A DNA stretch of 64,000 nucleotides from Symsagittifera roscoffensis (taxonomy: Eukaryota; Xenacoelomorpha; Acoela; Convolutidae): the NCBI RefSeq assembly GCF_963678635.1, contig NC_087065.1, positions 74,593,345 through 74,657,344 on the forward strand. The letters run 5' to 3'. Position 1 is the stretch's first letter, and every line of letters begins with the position of its first letter. Made by a program: the position numbers and the translations under genes. Of this stretch, positions 8,208 through 20,317 are shown in pieces. Below the pieces are notes generated by a model. It ran no database searches. It saw nothing but the letters and a program-made list of their open reading frames with translations, and was not told where the DNA came from.

Positions 8208-11200
8208 TTCCTTTGCCGTTGTCTGACTGAAAAGTCATTGGACAACCATAACTTGATATCCAATGGGTTATCAAGTGGTCACAAATCTCCTCTGCCGAAG
8301 CTGTTTGACACGGCACCGCCTCTGCCAGCTTCGTGAAGTGATCAATTATAACCAGTATCTGGTTATACCCTGAGTCCGTCATACAGATCTTTTGATGGTC
8401 TATTTGCACCACTTCGTTAAATTCCGAGCTTTCCACCGACTTGAGTGGGAATTTCATCTTCCTAGGGTCTTTCACTTGCACACATGTCAGGCATGCATTC
8501 ACCCACCTCTCACAGGCTTTCCTCAATCCTGGCCAATCGAACCTGTGAAGTATTCTTTGTTGCACTTTGTCTATCCCCTGGTGCCCCATTTGATCATGTG
8601 ATCTGAACAGCACCTCTGTCTGATATAATTGTGGTAGTATGATGAGATTGTGCTTGTGTAATATCTTGTCTTCTTCTTTTCTCTTGCATGCTACAACCCC
8701 ATCAGCCGTGTGATAGAGTAACTCTTTCCTCTCTTTGTAGAACTGGCTCAGGATCTTGTAGCTGTCTTCCTCAAGTTCCCCTTTCTCCTTAGACCCCGTT
8801 CGGATCCATTTGGAGAGATTGCTTGTCATCTTGTCATTCTTCTGGGCTCTTACCAGGTCCGACAGCCTGTATCTCGCTCTGACATGTTCCTTCAGCGCCA
8901 TGATCTGCCCATTCATCTCCCCAGGGTTGTGGACGTCGTCATTCAGCTTCACGCATACTATCTTTCTCACCACCTTCATGTCGTCTTCCGGCACCAGATT
9001 TGTTCTCACATTCGAATTGCATGATAGCTCCCTGAATGGCTTCCTCGAAACTGCAATCCTTTCAAGTTCTTCACCACCTCGTATCTCCTGCATGTCCAAG
9101 TTGAAGGTTCCTGAGGACGGATCTGTTTGTAGTTCCCTGTCGTGGTGTCTAATCTTTTCTTCTGCCAATATCATGCAGAGACTATCTTGATTGTCACTGC
9201 TCGCCTCCGAATCCACATCCCACATTTCACACTCCCCGGACAAATTTTCTCCTTCAGTGTTTTCTTCTTCTGTGGACGTGGACCGCGCCCCGGACTCTTG
9301 ACCTGGTCCCAGGTATTCAGCTTCTTCCTTGAATTCCACTCTCTTTCTCCTGACTCTAGTCTGCTCAAGTAATTCAGCCAGTGACTGCACCACTTCCTTC
9401 CCATCTAGATTAGTCACCTGCGAGGTGTTTCTATCACTAGCTGTTCCGTTCTTCCGCAGTATTGTGACCTCAGGTTCCTCTCTACAGTTTTCTTGACTCA
9501 CGGGCTTACCATCTGCTAGTCTCTCGAGTAACCCCTTTAAGTCCTCGTCTATTTGTGCTTCCCCCGTTTCTACTTGGTTGAGATTGTAGCCTTTTGCTTT
9601 GAGCGTCTCCCTCACGACCTTTGACTTAAGCATTATTCCTATAGGCATCCCTCGGTTCTTTCTTAAGATTGTTTTTTTCGTGGTTTCCTCGGGGTGATCT
9701 TCTATCGGTTTGCCTGATTTGTCCAACCATCTCGTGAGAGGAAGACTGTCATACGTTTCCTTGTCCATGAAGGAGAAGCCATCTTTGATTTCAGGTCTAT
9801 CTGCCTCCGTCTGTTCTTGTCTCTCGTAGAACTCCGTCTTCTTGCTCAAGCTGTCAGCATTTTGATGTTTGTCTCGTGTTCTGTGCTCAATTATCATATT
9901 GTATCCATCCAGGCGAACTATCCGCCTCCCAATGTAACTTTGGTCCATTGAGTACGTTTTCAGCCAGCTTAGTGCCCGGTTGTCGACTCGCAACTTGAAT
10001 GGCTCGCTGCCTAGGTATGCCCTATATTTCTCGACAAAGGTAACCACCGCGAACATCTCTGCCTTCGGTGCTCCGTACTTCATTTCCGTGTCACTTAGGA
10101 CTTTGCTCCCGTAAGCTATCGGTCTCAAAACTGTCTTCCCGTTCCACTCTTGTTCTTGGTGGAGAATTCCAGATATCGCTACTACCGACGCGTCCGTATC
10201 CAGTACGTACATCCCCTTCTCTGTTGGCATCCCTAGTACTGGTGCCTCGCACAACTCTTTCTTTATTTTCTGAAATGACTCTTCTGCTGCGTTATTCCAC
10301 GTGAACTTCTTGCCCTTGTGCCTCATTAACTGTTGCGTCGGATAAACCTTGTCTGCGTAGCCTTTGACAATTTCCCTATAGTAGTTTGCAAAACCCAGAA
10401 AGCTCATCAATTGGTGTTCCGTTTTTGGCGATTTCCAAGTCAGAACTGCCTCTACTGCGTCTGGGTCTGGTCTGATGCCGTGTTTGTCCACCATCCTCCC
10501 CAAGTATTTTATCGAGTCCTTGAGTATCTCACACTTTGATGGTTTGCACTTCAGTCCCGACCTCCTCATACACGCAAAAACTTCGTCGAGTCTCTCAATG
10601 TGGTCCTCTAGTGTGGGTGTCGCTATTACCACGTCATCCACATAGCACATTACCAGATTGCCGTACTTCTTCGTCACGCCTATCAGCGCGTGTGCCATCA
10701 ACCGCTGAAACGTGGCTGTGGCATTGCAAAGTCCAAACGGCATCCGTTTCCATTGAAACAGACCCAACTCGCAGGCAAACCCTGTCTTGTCCCTGTCCTG
10801 CTTCCTGAGTGGTACCTGCCAAAAAGCCGAGCCTAAATCAAGAGTCGTAAAAAATTTTGCATCACCTAACTTCGAGAGGCTCTCATCAATCCTAGGTATG
10901 GGATAGGCATCCTTCACCGTGACGGAGTTCAGGTATCGAAAGTCACAACAAAACCTCAACTGGTCGCCTTTCTTTTTGGCCATCACTACTCCACACGCCC
11001 ACGGTGATTTGGATGGTTCTATCATGTCATACTCTAGTAGCGTTTCAATCTCCTTTCTACACGCATCCGATTTGTGTGGGGTCATGCGCCTCGCCCCCTC
11101 CCTGTGCGGTATTGCGTTTTCCTCAAGTTCTATTTCATGCTCAACGAAATTGCAGCACCCGATGTCTGCCTTATGTCTTGAAAAAACTTCTTCGTTCCGC

Positions 11201-12110
11201 TCTAGTACGTCCTTGATGGCTTCGAGCTGTTCGTCCGTGAACTTGCCCCTTAGGTGTTCAATATCCGGTAGGACCGGTTTATCACCCTGTATTTCGTCTA
11301 ATGTTGGCCGTTCCGGGAAATTCGAACAGCTCGATAGTCCATCGGCCGTCTCTGACTTAAGTGACTTCACAAGACCTGATGAATCTTTTATTTTATTCAT
11401 TCGTCTCAAGATACAAATTTTGTCCCTATGGTTGGGACAATCAACCACTTCATTTTGTTTATGGTTTTCAGTCATTTCATATCGAGTTTTAACAGGTAAA
11501 GCGTATCCCAGTTTCCTCCCCCTCTGTATCGTGATTGGAATGTCAAGGGTATTCAACAAGACACTCACGCAGAGGCCGCTCTTCGTAATCGAGAAGGATC
11601 TTCCTAAAACAGCAGCACTTTGACTATTTGGGTTTGGGACTACACATACCTGCTTGCTGTCACTTAGTTCATTGTAATTTTTCATTCGTAAGCTTACAAT
11701 CGCCGCCTCGTTCGCCTTTAGCCTCACCCTCCTACTCAAGAATACCGGTGCTTTGGTTTCATTTGCCATTATTAAATTTACCGGTTTGATTGCGTACCTC
11801 CTATCCGGGTTCCGTATCCTGAACATTGCGTTGTTAAGATCAATCGCTACATCAAAGTTCCTGATGAAGTCTCTGCCTAAAATAAATTGTTCAGACTCAT
11901 CTAGGTTTTCTACCACAAGAAAGCTCATCCACAGGTTACGTTCCCCCAGATTGAGGGCTATTATCGGCGTTCTGCCCAACACCCGCAGGGCCCCTTTGTT
12001 TGCAGCTGACAACCGTATTCTCGAATCTATCAAATCATCTTTGTTGAAGCCCATTCGTTCCCAAGTTTCGATTGGTATGACACTCAATACTGCTCCCGTA
12101 TCGGTAACCC
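8167..12110 (-). CDS. pol: Element A pol: protease, RT, RNase H, acidic insert, integrase core
   Basis: Frame of about 1310 codons. Order: aspartic protease DTGA (12091-12102) with ILGRDF flap-side motif; RT with the LDLGSAF segment and YVDD catalytic box (10633-10644); RNase H starting with LDTDASVVA and ending in DKHQNADSLSKK; an insert of about 300 acidic, low-complexity residues; integrase HHCC zinc motif (H..H..CLTC) and the first two catalytic aspartates (VQIDHQK, SDNGK). The frame is open across RT and RNase H. It is joined to gag by a frameshift exactly at the protease DTG, and ends out of frame at 8167, where integrase is broken. RNA-to-DNA copying and integration are the family functions. 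Confidence 0.95.
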
Positions 12111-13205
12111 ACGTAACTGAGTCTTTTTGCCACTTATGTCTAACATGTGTCCTGTCACATCTGCCTCTGTCCCGATGTGCATCGCATCTTCTTCAAGCAT
12201 GGCGCAGTGTCCGATCGATCTCACTTTCAACTCTTCTCTCCCCACGTAGATTTGCCCAATTAAGTCTTCATCGCATCTTATCATTGTTTTGGTAAAGATG
12301 TTGATTCCATCTATATTTAGCATCACTTCGTGTGGACCATAAGCTTCTGTGTGCCTGTTATCAACACGTACCGACTTGCTACCCCCTCTCGTGAGTAGTG
12401 CTCTCAACGCTCTAGAAGTCGTTTGTGGACTTATACAACTCAAGTAATCTGCGTACACATCAATGTGCATTTTTGTCTGGTCACTTGGTTCGCTTAAGTT
12501 TCTCGTTACTTCGTGGCCGCCCACAGTGATTATTGACATTATTCTTGCCCCAATCTTTGTTATGCCAAATGGCTTTCCTGTAACCATTTTTACCGTGTTG
12601 CAATTTCCATTTTTTGTCGACCCCTCAGCAGCTCCTGGTATTGTCTGCGAGCAACTTAATGCTTCGTTCATCTTCTGTCTTTGGATTTCTTGCTTCAGTC
12701 GTTGTTCTATTTCTTTCGCTGCTAGGTCTTTTTTCACTTTGTTGATGGCCTCCGCTGCTGCCTTCTCATAATCTATTTCTTGTGCGCTCTTCGCCGTGGC
12801 CTCTACTGCACTATTACATTGTGTTACAGCTTTCACTGTTTTCGTCGGTAGCTCCGCATTTGGTCTTTCTAGGTCTTTCGTCTCAAATTCACATTGTCTG
12901 TTTCTTTGGTTCTGCACTGCTGCTAGCGCCAAATTGTGTTTTGGATGACTCTGGTTCTTGACGGCTTCCCAAAACAACGGACAGTCCATCCTGAAGTGCC
13001 CCTCTTGGTTGCAGAAGAAGCATCTTGCACCTATTTTGATGATCAAGCCACTATAGAACTCGTGTTCTTCCATCTGGCTCATATCTTCTTCATCGGGTGC
13101 ATATCCCAAACTCTTCATGCCCTGTTTGTATGTCGTTCGTGCAATCCGCCACATGATGATCCGCCGACCCGCAGTTAGCACATGACCTGCGGTTGTCCAT
13201 GTCAT
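12084..13205 (-). pseudogene. gag: Element A gag C-terminus (second CCHC knuckle) and protease N-terminus
   Basis: Holds a second zinc knuckle (CFFCNQEGHFRMDC, CX2CX4HX4C) about 60 residues after the first, then a Lys/Glu-rich linker and the start of the protease domain. True homology to element B begins near 13140, where the reading frame shifts relative to the capsid frame; the listed ATG at 13205 is upstream of that point and probably irrelevant. The frame closes at 12084, two nucleotides out of phase with the rest of protease. Confidence 0.85.
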
Positions 13206-13908
13206 CTCTGGGCTTGTACCATGACGACCTCTGTGGCTGACTTCCCCCTTGTGTGTTCCTGTTGTCTGAGTACGAGTATTTCTTGGGTTTCATCAACATG
13301 TACTCTCTTGACTTCTGCCTCATCTCTTCTGGAGTTGGTGCACTGTCTTTCGACAATGTGTAGTACGTTGCTAACATCGTTCTCAAGTCATCACTCTTCA
13401 CCCCATCAATGAACTTTGAGGCGATACTGAAGTTCCTTCGATTGGTGGATTCTTCCGGGTCACTCCTTCTTCTCAAGCTCTCAAGATCATCTAGGAACCT
13501 GTCAATCGATTCATCGTCCCTTTGTCTCCTCTTCTCAAATCGCATCATCGCTTGATGACCCTTCATGCCTGAGCCGAATCTATTTAACAATTTTTCAAAG
13601 ATTTTGTCCGCTGTGTCGCGTTCTTCTTCTTTCTTCGCAACCACGCATTTCAATGCCGTGCCTTCCAGATTGCTCAGTATCGCTGTGCATGCTTGCCTCT
13701 CATCGTTCAAGTTGTCTTGTTCTAAGTGCAACCTCATGACTTCTACCCAAGTGTCAATGCACCCATCTGAATCATCTTTGAACTCCTTCGGTTTCTTGAA
13801 GGTTTTCCTGGATTTGTTGCCTCCTCTGTCACTCGAGTCGGTGTTCCTCGTGGCGAAGAAGGCTTCTAGCGTCCTGTTCATCAATTCCCAGGTGCTTGCC
13901 CAAGTCAT
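13090..13908 (-). pseudogene. gag: Element A gag capsid with first CCHC knuckle
   Basis: Retrotransposon gag capsid region: the DSDGCIDTWVEVM and EGTALKCVV segments and the RFGSGMKGHQAMMRFEKRRQ helix match the element B gag frame closely. It ends after the first zinc knuckle (CANCGSADHHVADC). Upstream, the same frame continues to the N-terminal gag piece but is interrupted by a TGA near 13920 and a TAA at 14185. Capsid assembly and genome packaging are the family role. Confidence 0.9.
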
Positions 13909-14184
13909 GGCATCCGGTCACACGTTGTTGTGAGTCGTGGAGTCCCCTGTACCACTGGTTGTGTTCACTGTTCCATTCTTTATAATGGCCCTGGCCCCCA
14001 CCGGTGCCGTTATCGCGGCCTCCCGGGTTGCTGGTAACAGTGTTGACTGTCGTTTGTTCTTTTGAGGCTCCACGAAGTCCACTCTATTACCTTGTGTCCT
14101 CTCCGCAGCTGGACTGTCTTGTTGTGTTGAATTCCTAAGAATAGCGTCTAGCTTTGTCTGTATTGAACTTGAGCTCTCAGCCTG

Positions 14185-14949
14185 TTACCTACTCATCGTA
14201 TCCATTCTCGTTTCCAAACTCCCTAACTGGCAATTCACTGCGTCATATCGCTGCTTCATTTCCTGCATGTCCTTTCTGATGTTCTTCTCTCGCTCTTCAT
14301 CAGTGGTTTCTACTTTGTCAGACATCTTCTGAAGCTTTTCCTCCGTCGCTCTCGCTAGATGGAAATAGTTGTCCAAGTACTCATGTTTGTTGTGTCTCAT
14401 TTCTTTCTTTATCACATTTCTATCCTCTTCGCTGTGCTTCAGTTTCTCATCTATCTGATCTAGTTTCGCCATCAAGTCGCTTAACTCAAGAGTTGTCGTT
14501 CCATGGTCCGTTGTTGTCCTGTAGTTGATCGATGGTCCCGATTTTCTCTGACCCTCGTTCTGATCGGTCTCTGTCGTTCTCGTGGAGACTGTTCCGAATG
14601 TTTTGCTTTTCTCAGCCTTCGTCTCTTCCACTGCTGCGTCCTTCGATCTCATTCCGACCATCATTGCTAATCTTTCAGTAAAAGACGTTCTATTTTGAGA
14701 CTCATCCTTCACTGTTTCTTGCGTGTTGCCTGTTGTGTCTTCCGCGTTGTCTATCGGTGAGAACTCTATGGGATTCGGGTTAGGTTCTTCCGCATTAGGC
14801 ATTGGAGTTGACTCTGTCATCTTCTTTCCTGCTTCATCATCCACACTTGGATCAGGTGTCTCTAGATCAATCTCGATGGTGGGTTCTACTCGTTCCTCTT
14901 CTATGCCCTCTTTTGCTTTGTTCTCCGTGGTACTCCTCGTGCTGACCAC
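14185..14949 (-). pseudogene. gag: Element A gag N-terminal region, acidic and coiled-coil
   Basis: 254 codons open from a GTG (14949); no ATG occurs between the upstream stop and that codon, the first in-frame ATG being about 45 codons in. Acidic, Thr/Ser-rich N-terminus followed by a predicted coiled coil (residues about 150-250, many KxxE and REK heptads). It ends at an in-frame TAA; the next residues in frame (KLDAIL) match element B, showing the stop lies inside the ancestral gag. Confidence 0.75.
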
Positions 14950-15350
14950 ACTAACTGAAAAGTTCTTCTTTGTTATCTTCGGACCCTTGATGTGTTTTTA
15001 CGTAGCGACGAGTTATACTTTGTCTTCGCTTCGGTAGATCTCTTCTCAGCTACCGGTACCCTACTCCGCCTCATTATATACAATTGTTACTATTTACAGT
15101 ATTACTACCTACAAAATTCTACTCCAAAGTTAAAACCTCTTTTGAAAAAAAAAACAAAAAAATTTCTAAAAAGAAATCGACGATTTGCTGAAAACAACTT
15201 TTCTTAAGCTCTTGAAAGTTTTATGTGTTAGGATAGGATAGGGAATATGATCTTACAATTGGTTACTTCAACCTGACTTAGTACTCTTTTAGTGCCCCCT
15301 TCCTATTATTCAGTGTTGTCCCAGTGCTTCTTGTTAGTATCCCCAGACTA

Positions 15351-15862
15351 GTGTCCCAAGACCAATGTCCCAAGACCAACGTCCCAAGACTAACGTCCCA
15401 AGACTAACGTCCCAAGACTAATGGCCCAAGACCAACGTCCCAAGACTATTGTCCCAAAACTAATGTCCCAAGACCAATGGCCCAAGACCAACGTCCCAAG
15501 ACCACTGTCCCAAGACTAATGTCTCAAGACCAATGGCCCAAGACCAACGTCCCAAGACTATTGTCCCAAGACTAATGTCCCAAGACCAATGGCCCAAGAC
15601 TAATGTCCCAAGACTAATGTCCCAAGACCAATGTCCCAAGACCAATGTCCCAAGACCAATGTCCCAAGACCACTGTCCCAAGACCAATGTCCCAAGACCA
15701 ATGTCCCAAGACCACTGTCCCAAGACTGTTTCGTACCAAGACTGCTCTGGTCCAAGACTGTCCCAAGGCTGCACTGTCCCAAGACTGTCCCAAGACTGTG
15801 TTGCCCTAAGACTGTCCCCAGACTGCAATGTCCCAAGACTTCTTCGGTACTGTCCCAAGACT
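15351..15862. repeat. 14-bp minisatellite (gtcccaagaccaat type)
   Basis: About 27 fairly regular units of gtcccaagaNcaaN to 15730, then more degenerate units with spacers to about 15862. Long frames on both strands here are repeat artefacts. Confidence 0.92.
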
Positions 15863-16736
15863 CGTCACTGAGTGTCTGGATATCGGGTCTCTTCTTTTTC
15901 GTTGTAGGGACTATTGAACCACTGTACATTTTACCACCACTTGAGCTCTAGTAAAAATTTTCCCAAAATCCCTATCTTACTGGTCAAAACCCAAATACTG
16001 ACCCCTCTGTATTTGAAACTCTTAATTCCTCGCAGGTATCTTGTGATCACCTGTTCGTGAAAATACCAACAACAAATTTTCACCAAATTTTAATCTGGAA
16101 AAAATTTCAAAAACTTTCAAAAAATTTCTGGATGGGTGAATTCTCCTGAAATTCAAGGTTGACTGATGTCAATCTTTGTCCGAAAAAATGTCTGGTACCC
16201 GATTGCCACGCGTTTTCCTCCCCCCTGCTAGCGATCTTATGGGGTATCACAAAAACTATCTATGTCCGTTCCCCCCTACCGATCCGACCAGGGTACCTAC
16301 CTTAACCTGATTCTAATTTTGGATATCCGCTTCCTGTAACCAACGCGTGTAAATATCTAATGTAACTAAGTCGACGATGCCGAGCTATTAGTTACTCTAA
16401 TGTCCCCCCTTTTTACAATTTATAACCGCTAACCTCTTACCTAACCAGCCCCCTTTCTAACCTCCCCCCTTTTTAGCCCCCCTCTTAAGCCGAAAAATCC
16501 CTTAAGCGCCGGTTGCTAAACCTCTCGAGAGAAAACCGTAGACCTGTTTCCAGGCCTGCTCAAGTAAAAACGTTCCTCAAAACAGGGGGATTTCGCCTAT
16601 CCAATTTTACACTTATCTCCTATTGTGTAATGTGGATTCTAACGATACCCGTTGCCCAACTTGAGAACACCCCTGTGCGTCCTCTTGTGGTGATCCTGTG
16701 CTGGTTGTCTCTGTTCTGTACTTGACAGCAGCACAC

Positions 16737-16930
16737 TTTCCCACTTGGCTGGTCACCTCTTCCAGTCAAGTCTCCTAGTGGTCCGTTTCGATCCTTGTGA
16801 ACCACTTTCCCACTCGACTGGTCACCCTTTCCAGTCAAGTCTCCCAGTGGTCCGGTTCGATCCTTGTGAACCACTTTCCCACTCGACTGGTCACCTCTTC
16901 CAGTCAAGTCTCCTAGTGGTCCGGCTAGGT
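16737..16930. repeat. 69-bp tandem repeat, about 2.8 copies, in element A leader
   Basis: Units begin at about 16737, 16806 and 16875 (ttcccact[cg]...tggtcacc...ccagtcaagtctcc...). The period is a multiple of three and the minus strand reads through it without a stop. Confidence 0.9.
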
Positions 16931-17361
16931 TGCAATCTGTCTGAAAACCCTTAACAACGCCCCCACTCGGGCACCTTTTCAGAGTCATTTGTTTAAATTG
17001 CTAGATTGATCGAAACGATCTGTCTTATAAAACAGTATGGGTAATACTATTTAATTAATATGAAGGTTTGATCCAAATGATCTGGTATCAAAGTCACTGT
17101 CTTTTCGTTTTATGGTTTTTGTTCCTTTTTCTATACTTTTTTCTTGTTTTTGTTTCCCTAGTTCCCCCCCTTACTCGGTTAGCTAGGCCTCGTTCGGAGA
17201 GCATACCAGGAAGTTTTCTCAAGTTTTCTTAAAAAGCTATCACGGTACAACCGGAAAGTTTACACGTTCCCGCTGAACCGTACCAACGGTACTCTAGAAT
17301 GGGCATGCAGCCCGGAGCTGTGTCAAGTGGGTTCGACTCCGTAGTCATGATGTCGTAAAAA

Positions 17362-17376
17362 CACCCAGGAGCGCCA
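17362..17376 (-). promoter_or_regulatory. Primer-binding site of element A
   Basis: Minus strand TGGCGCTCCTGGGTG, 11 nt downstream of the LTR end. It would pair with a tRNA 3' end ...GCGCCA; a G before CCA is typical of serine tRNAs. The same 15 nt occur at the corresponding place in element B. Confidence 0.85.
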
Positions 17377-17387
17377 TAAAAATACTA

Positions 17388-18284
17388 TGTAACAGTCGCC
17401 TACTGCAATCACATATGAGGCTTAAGAAAAATAGGCCCTATAACCACTGGCTCAAGGGTCAGGGACACTATCTCTTGTGTTTTTCTACCTCAAGAACGGT
17501 CGGAGCCAGTTCGGTTTGCTTGCGACATGAGACTAGAACTCGCTACAGCTTGAAGGCTACTACCAAAATATCCCCCCACTCTAGAAAATAAGAACGTCCC
17601 CATACTTAGGTCTCAAGATACCCAAAATACGCGAACGCCGTTAAAAACAGGGTCGGAACAATCCGTTAAGTTACTTTTTATTGGACAGTGGAACTTTGAT
17701 CCATTTCAGATGGATCAACCTAAACCTCGCCTTATCTCAACATAACAATCATAAAACACACTCGAGAAATTTAAATTGGGGACTCACATGTTGATGTTCT
17801 CGAGTACAAGGAGTAATTAAATTGGTAAGCAACTCAAGAATTAGGTAATATAACTAGATAAGTTTAATACTGGTCAGTTTTGGTAATCGAAGTAAATTCC
17901 GACTCTAGAAGTTGAGTTTTTGTATGAACCATTGGGACACTCAAGCTGTCCACCTTTCCATTGAAGGTTCACTCTAGTTCGTTCCGAATAGTCGTTCTTT
18001 CTTCTATTTATCGTCTCTCATCCTATTTCGGGATAAAACAGCTCTACTCGTGTCCTGTTTTATATCTGGAAATTGCGAACAGCAACTTCCCACTGTTTTT
18101 CCTGAGCAATTTCCCGCAATTGTAAATCCGGATGTTCTGATTTTTCACTTTCTGTTTTCAGTTGGTACGAGAAAACTGAGCATTACAGGCTCCATTCGAA
18201 ATTTTGAAAATTAAAATTCCACTCGAAAATTACGTATTTTCGTGTCTCTCAAGGTCAAACTTCCAGACATGACCGACTGGCACA
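17388..18284 (-). repeat. LTR of element A (5' LTR, 897 bp)
   Basis: Starts TGTAACAGTCGCC and ends ...CTGGCACA on the plus strand (TG...CA). It is homologous along its length to the element B LTR: shared segments include GTTAAAAACA, an ATCCATT..AGATGGAT block and the TGGCACA end, but is clearly diverged. The partner LTR lies left of the window. Confidence 0.85.
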
Positions 18285-18327
18285 GTGCTTGATTCAGTGG
18301 ATTCGAGAATCAGGAGGGGTTTCGGGA

Positions 18328-19217
18328 TGTAACATTCGCCCAAATATCACACAGCGACGGAGCGTAGAAAAAGTACCTATTAACGACTGGCAGGCGTCAG
18401 TTACCTTAATGCTACTCGTTTTTCACCGTCTCGACCTTGCCAGTTGATTTTCTGGTCTGTTTAGGGCAAAGTAAAAAGTTACCATTTTTAGGCCATCAGT
18501 CAAACGACTTTTGATCAGCTTTCGTTTGCATGCGAACACAACCACATAGCTGAGTCTCGGATCCTCAGACTACGTGATTGTCATTAAAAACACGGCTCGA
18601 ACAACCTATTTTAACATGTTTTTGTGTGACAGTTTTACATTAAATCCATTGGAGATGGATTGACCCTTTCCTTTTTCTATCTACTCATTTCCTGAAATAT
18701 CAAATAATATCGGTGTTTAATTAAGATCTAGGACATTACAGCAGTTACAGCAGCTGTTATAGTCAGTTTTTCACAGTCCCTTCACATATAACAGTCTCTG
18801 GGGGACCAAGCCTCCGCTCCCGTGATTTTCTTGAGATAACACTCTTATCTCCTATATTTCGTGTCCAGGGAGGGTTCCGTGGTATTTCTCTTCCCCCCAC
18901 TGAAGCCTCCGTTTCCACAAATATCTGTCGCTAAGGTCCTTATCGTGTGTTTTTGCCACGATAAGAGGCTTCGTAATTTTCTTGCACGACTGTTCTTCAC
19001 AATCTCTATCGTGGTTCTGTTTTTCATCTTTTTTATTCAAAATGGCCGTCTTTTTTCTATTTCTCAGAAATGTTCTTCTTCCAATCGAAATTTTAAAAAT
19101 AAAAATTCTAGAACATTCTGACCATCCGTCGCAACACTTTTTTGTTCATAAGGCCTTTAGTCACTCTTTTTTTCTGTCGCGGGAAGGTTATGCTGTGTCA
19201 TCTGGCAGAATGGCACA
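18328..19217 (-). repeat. Left (3') LTR of element B, 890 bp
   Basis: TGTAACATTCGCCC...GAATGGCACA on the plus strand. Carries an extra ttacagcag unit near 18740 relative to the right LTR. A minus-strand AATAAA lies at about 19032-19037, a candidate poly(A) signal. Short frames inside it occur identically in both LTRs and are not genes. Confidence 0.95.
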
Positions 19218-19963
19218 TAATCCCCGGACAAGTCTCCATCAATGTCCCTATTGATCGCATAACACCGGGTTATCGTCAAGTAGTTATCCAGTTTTCAGTA
19301 ACCAATCTTACAAATTGCATAAGAAATTGAAATTTATCCACTCCACCTCAACTCACTACGTGTTCACAAATGGCATCGTACTACATCTCACTGCCTTTCA
19401 ACATTTTCACAAAATTTGCACCATGAGGAGTGTCCTAGATAAAATTTCTTTTCTGACTACTTACGTCATCTCGCCAAAAAACTTCTTTTCGCCTCTGATT
19501 AAAAAATGGGACGTGGCACGGCCACGCACCCGTTAAAATTAACTTAACTTCACTCACCAAGTATAATCAGTCATTTATGCGGTCCTTTCAATATTAAAAC
19601 TAAGAAACTCTGTGGCTAGGAAAGTTCTTGAATTACCCACCCTTCCCGAGCGAGTTTACTCAAACTTACCATGTCGCCACACAGTGAATTTGTGTCTTAC
19701 ACAGGTTAAAAACTTCAGTCGTGAATAAATAGGTATATATACTCACCTATGTTCCTTATATACATACATAGATAGTAGTAACTAAAATCAACAATTTCAA
19801 CAATTTTAACAATTGCAACATTTTCAAAGTTTGGCCTGACCAAACTAGATCAAAACAAAAAGTTTAACAAGTTCAATAATCAAAACTTGGTTGATTTGTT
19901 CAAGTTTTTACACACAAAGACAATCAAGTTTTTCTCTCCTTCTCTTCTCTTCTTTGGTCATCT
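19218..19963 (-). other. 3' untranslated region of element B
   Basis: Between the end of the ORF-X frame and the 3' LTR. No coding support. The bases directly before the LTR on the minus strand (...GTCCGGGGATTA) give only a weak polypurine tract. Confidence 0.6.
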
Positions 19964-20317
19964 TCACTCCATCATTTCTCCATCCTGATGTTCAGCGTCA
20001 CTGTCTTCCAGAACTTTCTCTAACATGTCCAGAGAGTTGCGGGCCGTGCCCCAACCCTCCTGTTCCAACAGCCTCGGTTTGCAACAAGGTAGCAAGTCCA
20101 CATTCACCTTCTGCCCCCGGTTCCTGCAAAAGCTGTTGTGAAGACATAGGCTCACGTTTCGTTCTACGTCAGCTCTTAAGACCTCTTTCTTCTCATCTTC
20201 AGTAACACAAGGCGTTCCAGCTACCCGCTTCACCGCTGTGGTGACCGCGTTTCTGTGCGTCAAGAATGCTCGTTTATAGGCTCCTGGTCCTATATCTAGC
20301 TGGAAAGATTGATAGGC
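19964..20317 (-). pseudogene. Continuation of ORF-X of element B beyond an in-frame TAA
   Basis: Same frame as the 885-codon ORF-X; after the TAA at 20318-20320 it remains open for about 118 codons, to 19964. The protein would contain a Cys-rich stretch (CLHNSFC, LPCCK) and an acidic C-terminus (LEDSDAEHQDGEMME). Either ORF-X ended at the TAA or, more likely given other stops in this copy, the stop is a mutation. Confidence 0.6.

Larger units (their letters stand above)
14950..17361 (-). other. Element A 5' leader, 2.4 kb, repeat-rich and non-coding
   Basis: Lies between the primer-binding site and gag. It contains a 14-bp minisatellite (15351-15862), a 69-bp tandem repeat (16737-16930) and otherwise no supported gene. 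A minus-strand frame of 122 codons (16620-16988) is produced mainly by the 69-bp repeat (23-residue periodicity) and could at most be an upstream ORF. Confidence 0.7.
1..18284 (-). mobile_element. Element A: giant Ty3/Gypsy LTR retrotransposon, 3' part cut by window edge
   Basis: Reading on the minus strand: LTR (17388-18284), primer-binding site, long leader, gag with two CCHC knuckles, aspartic protease, RT (YVDD), RNase H, acidic insert, integrase with HHCC, DDE and a GPF motif, a macro-like segment, then four more open frames up to position 1. PR-RT-RH-IN order and the GPY/F module place it in Ty3/Gypsy. Breaks visible: two in-frame stops in gag, a frameshift between the zinc knuckles, a frameshift at the protease active site, a small deletion with frameshift in integrase, and an in-frame TAA after integrase. 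RT and RNase H are open. The left LTR lies outside the window, so total length is more than 18.3 kb. Only 43 bp (18285-18327) separate it from element B. Confidence 0.93.

Noticed and set aside
15460-15951. Several 100-130-codon frames on both strands in 15.4-15.95 kb
   Set aside because: All are translations of the 14-bp minisatellite; repetitive peptides with no independent support.
18845-19254. Small frames at 18845-19254 and their copies at 34947-35326
   Set aside because: They lie inside the two LTR copies and are duplicated with them; no coding features.
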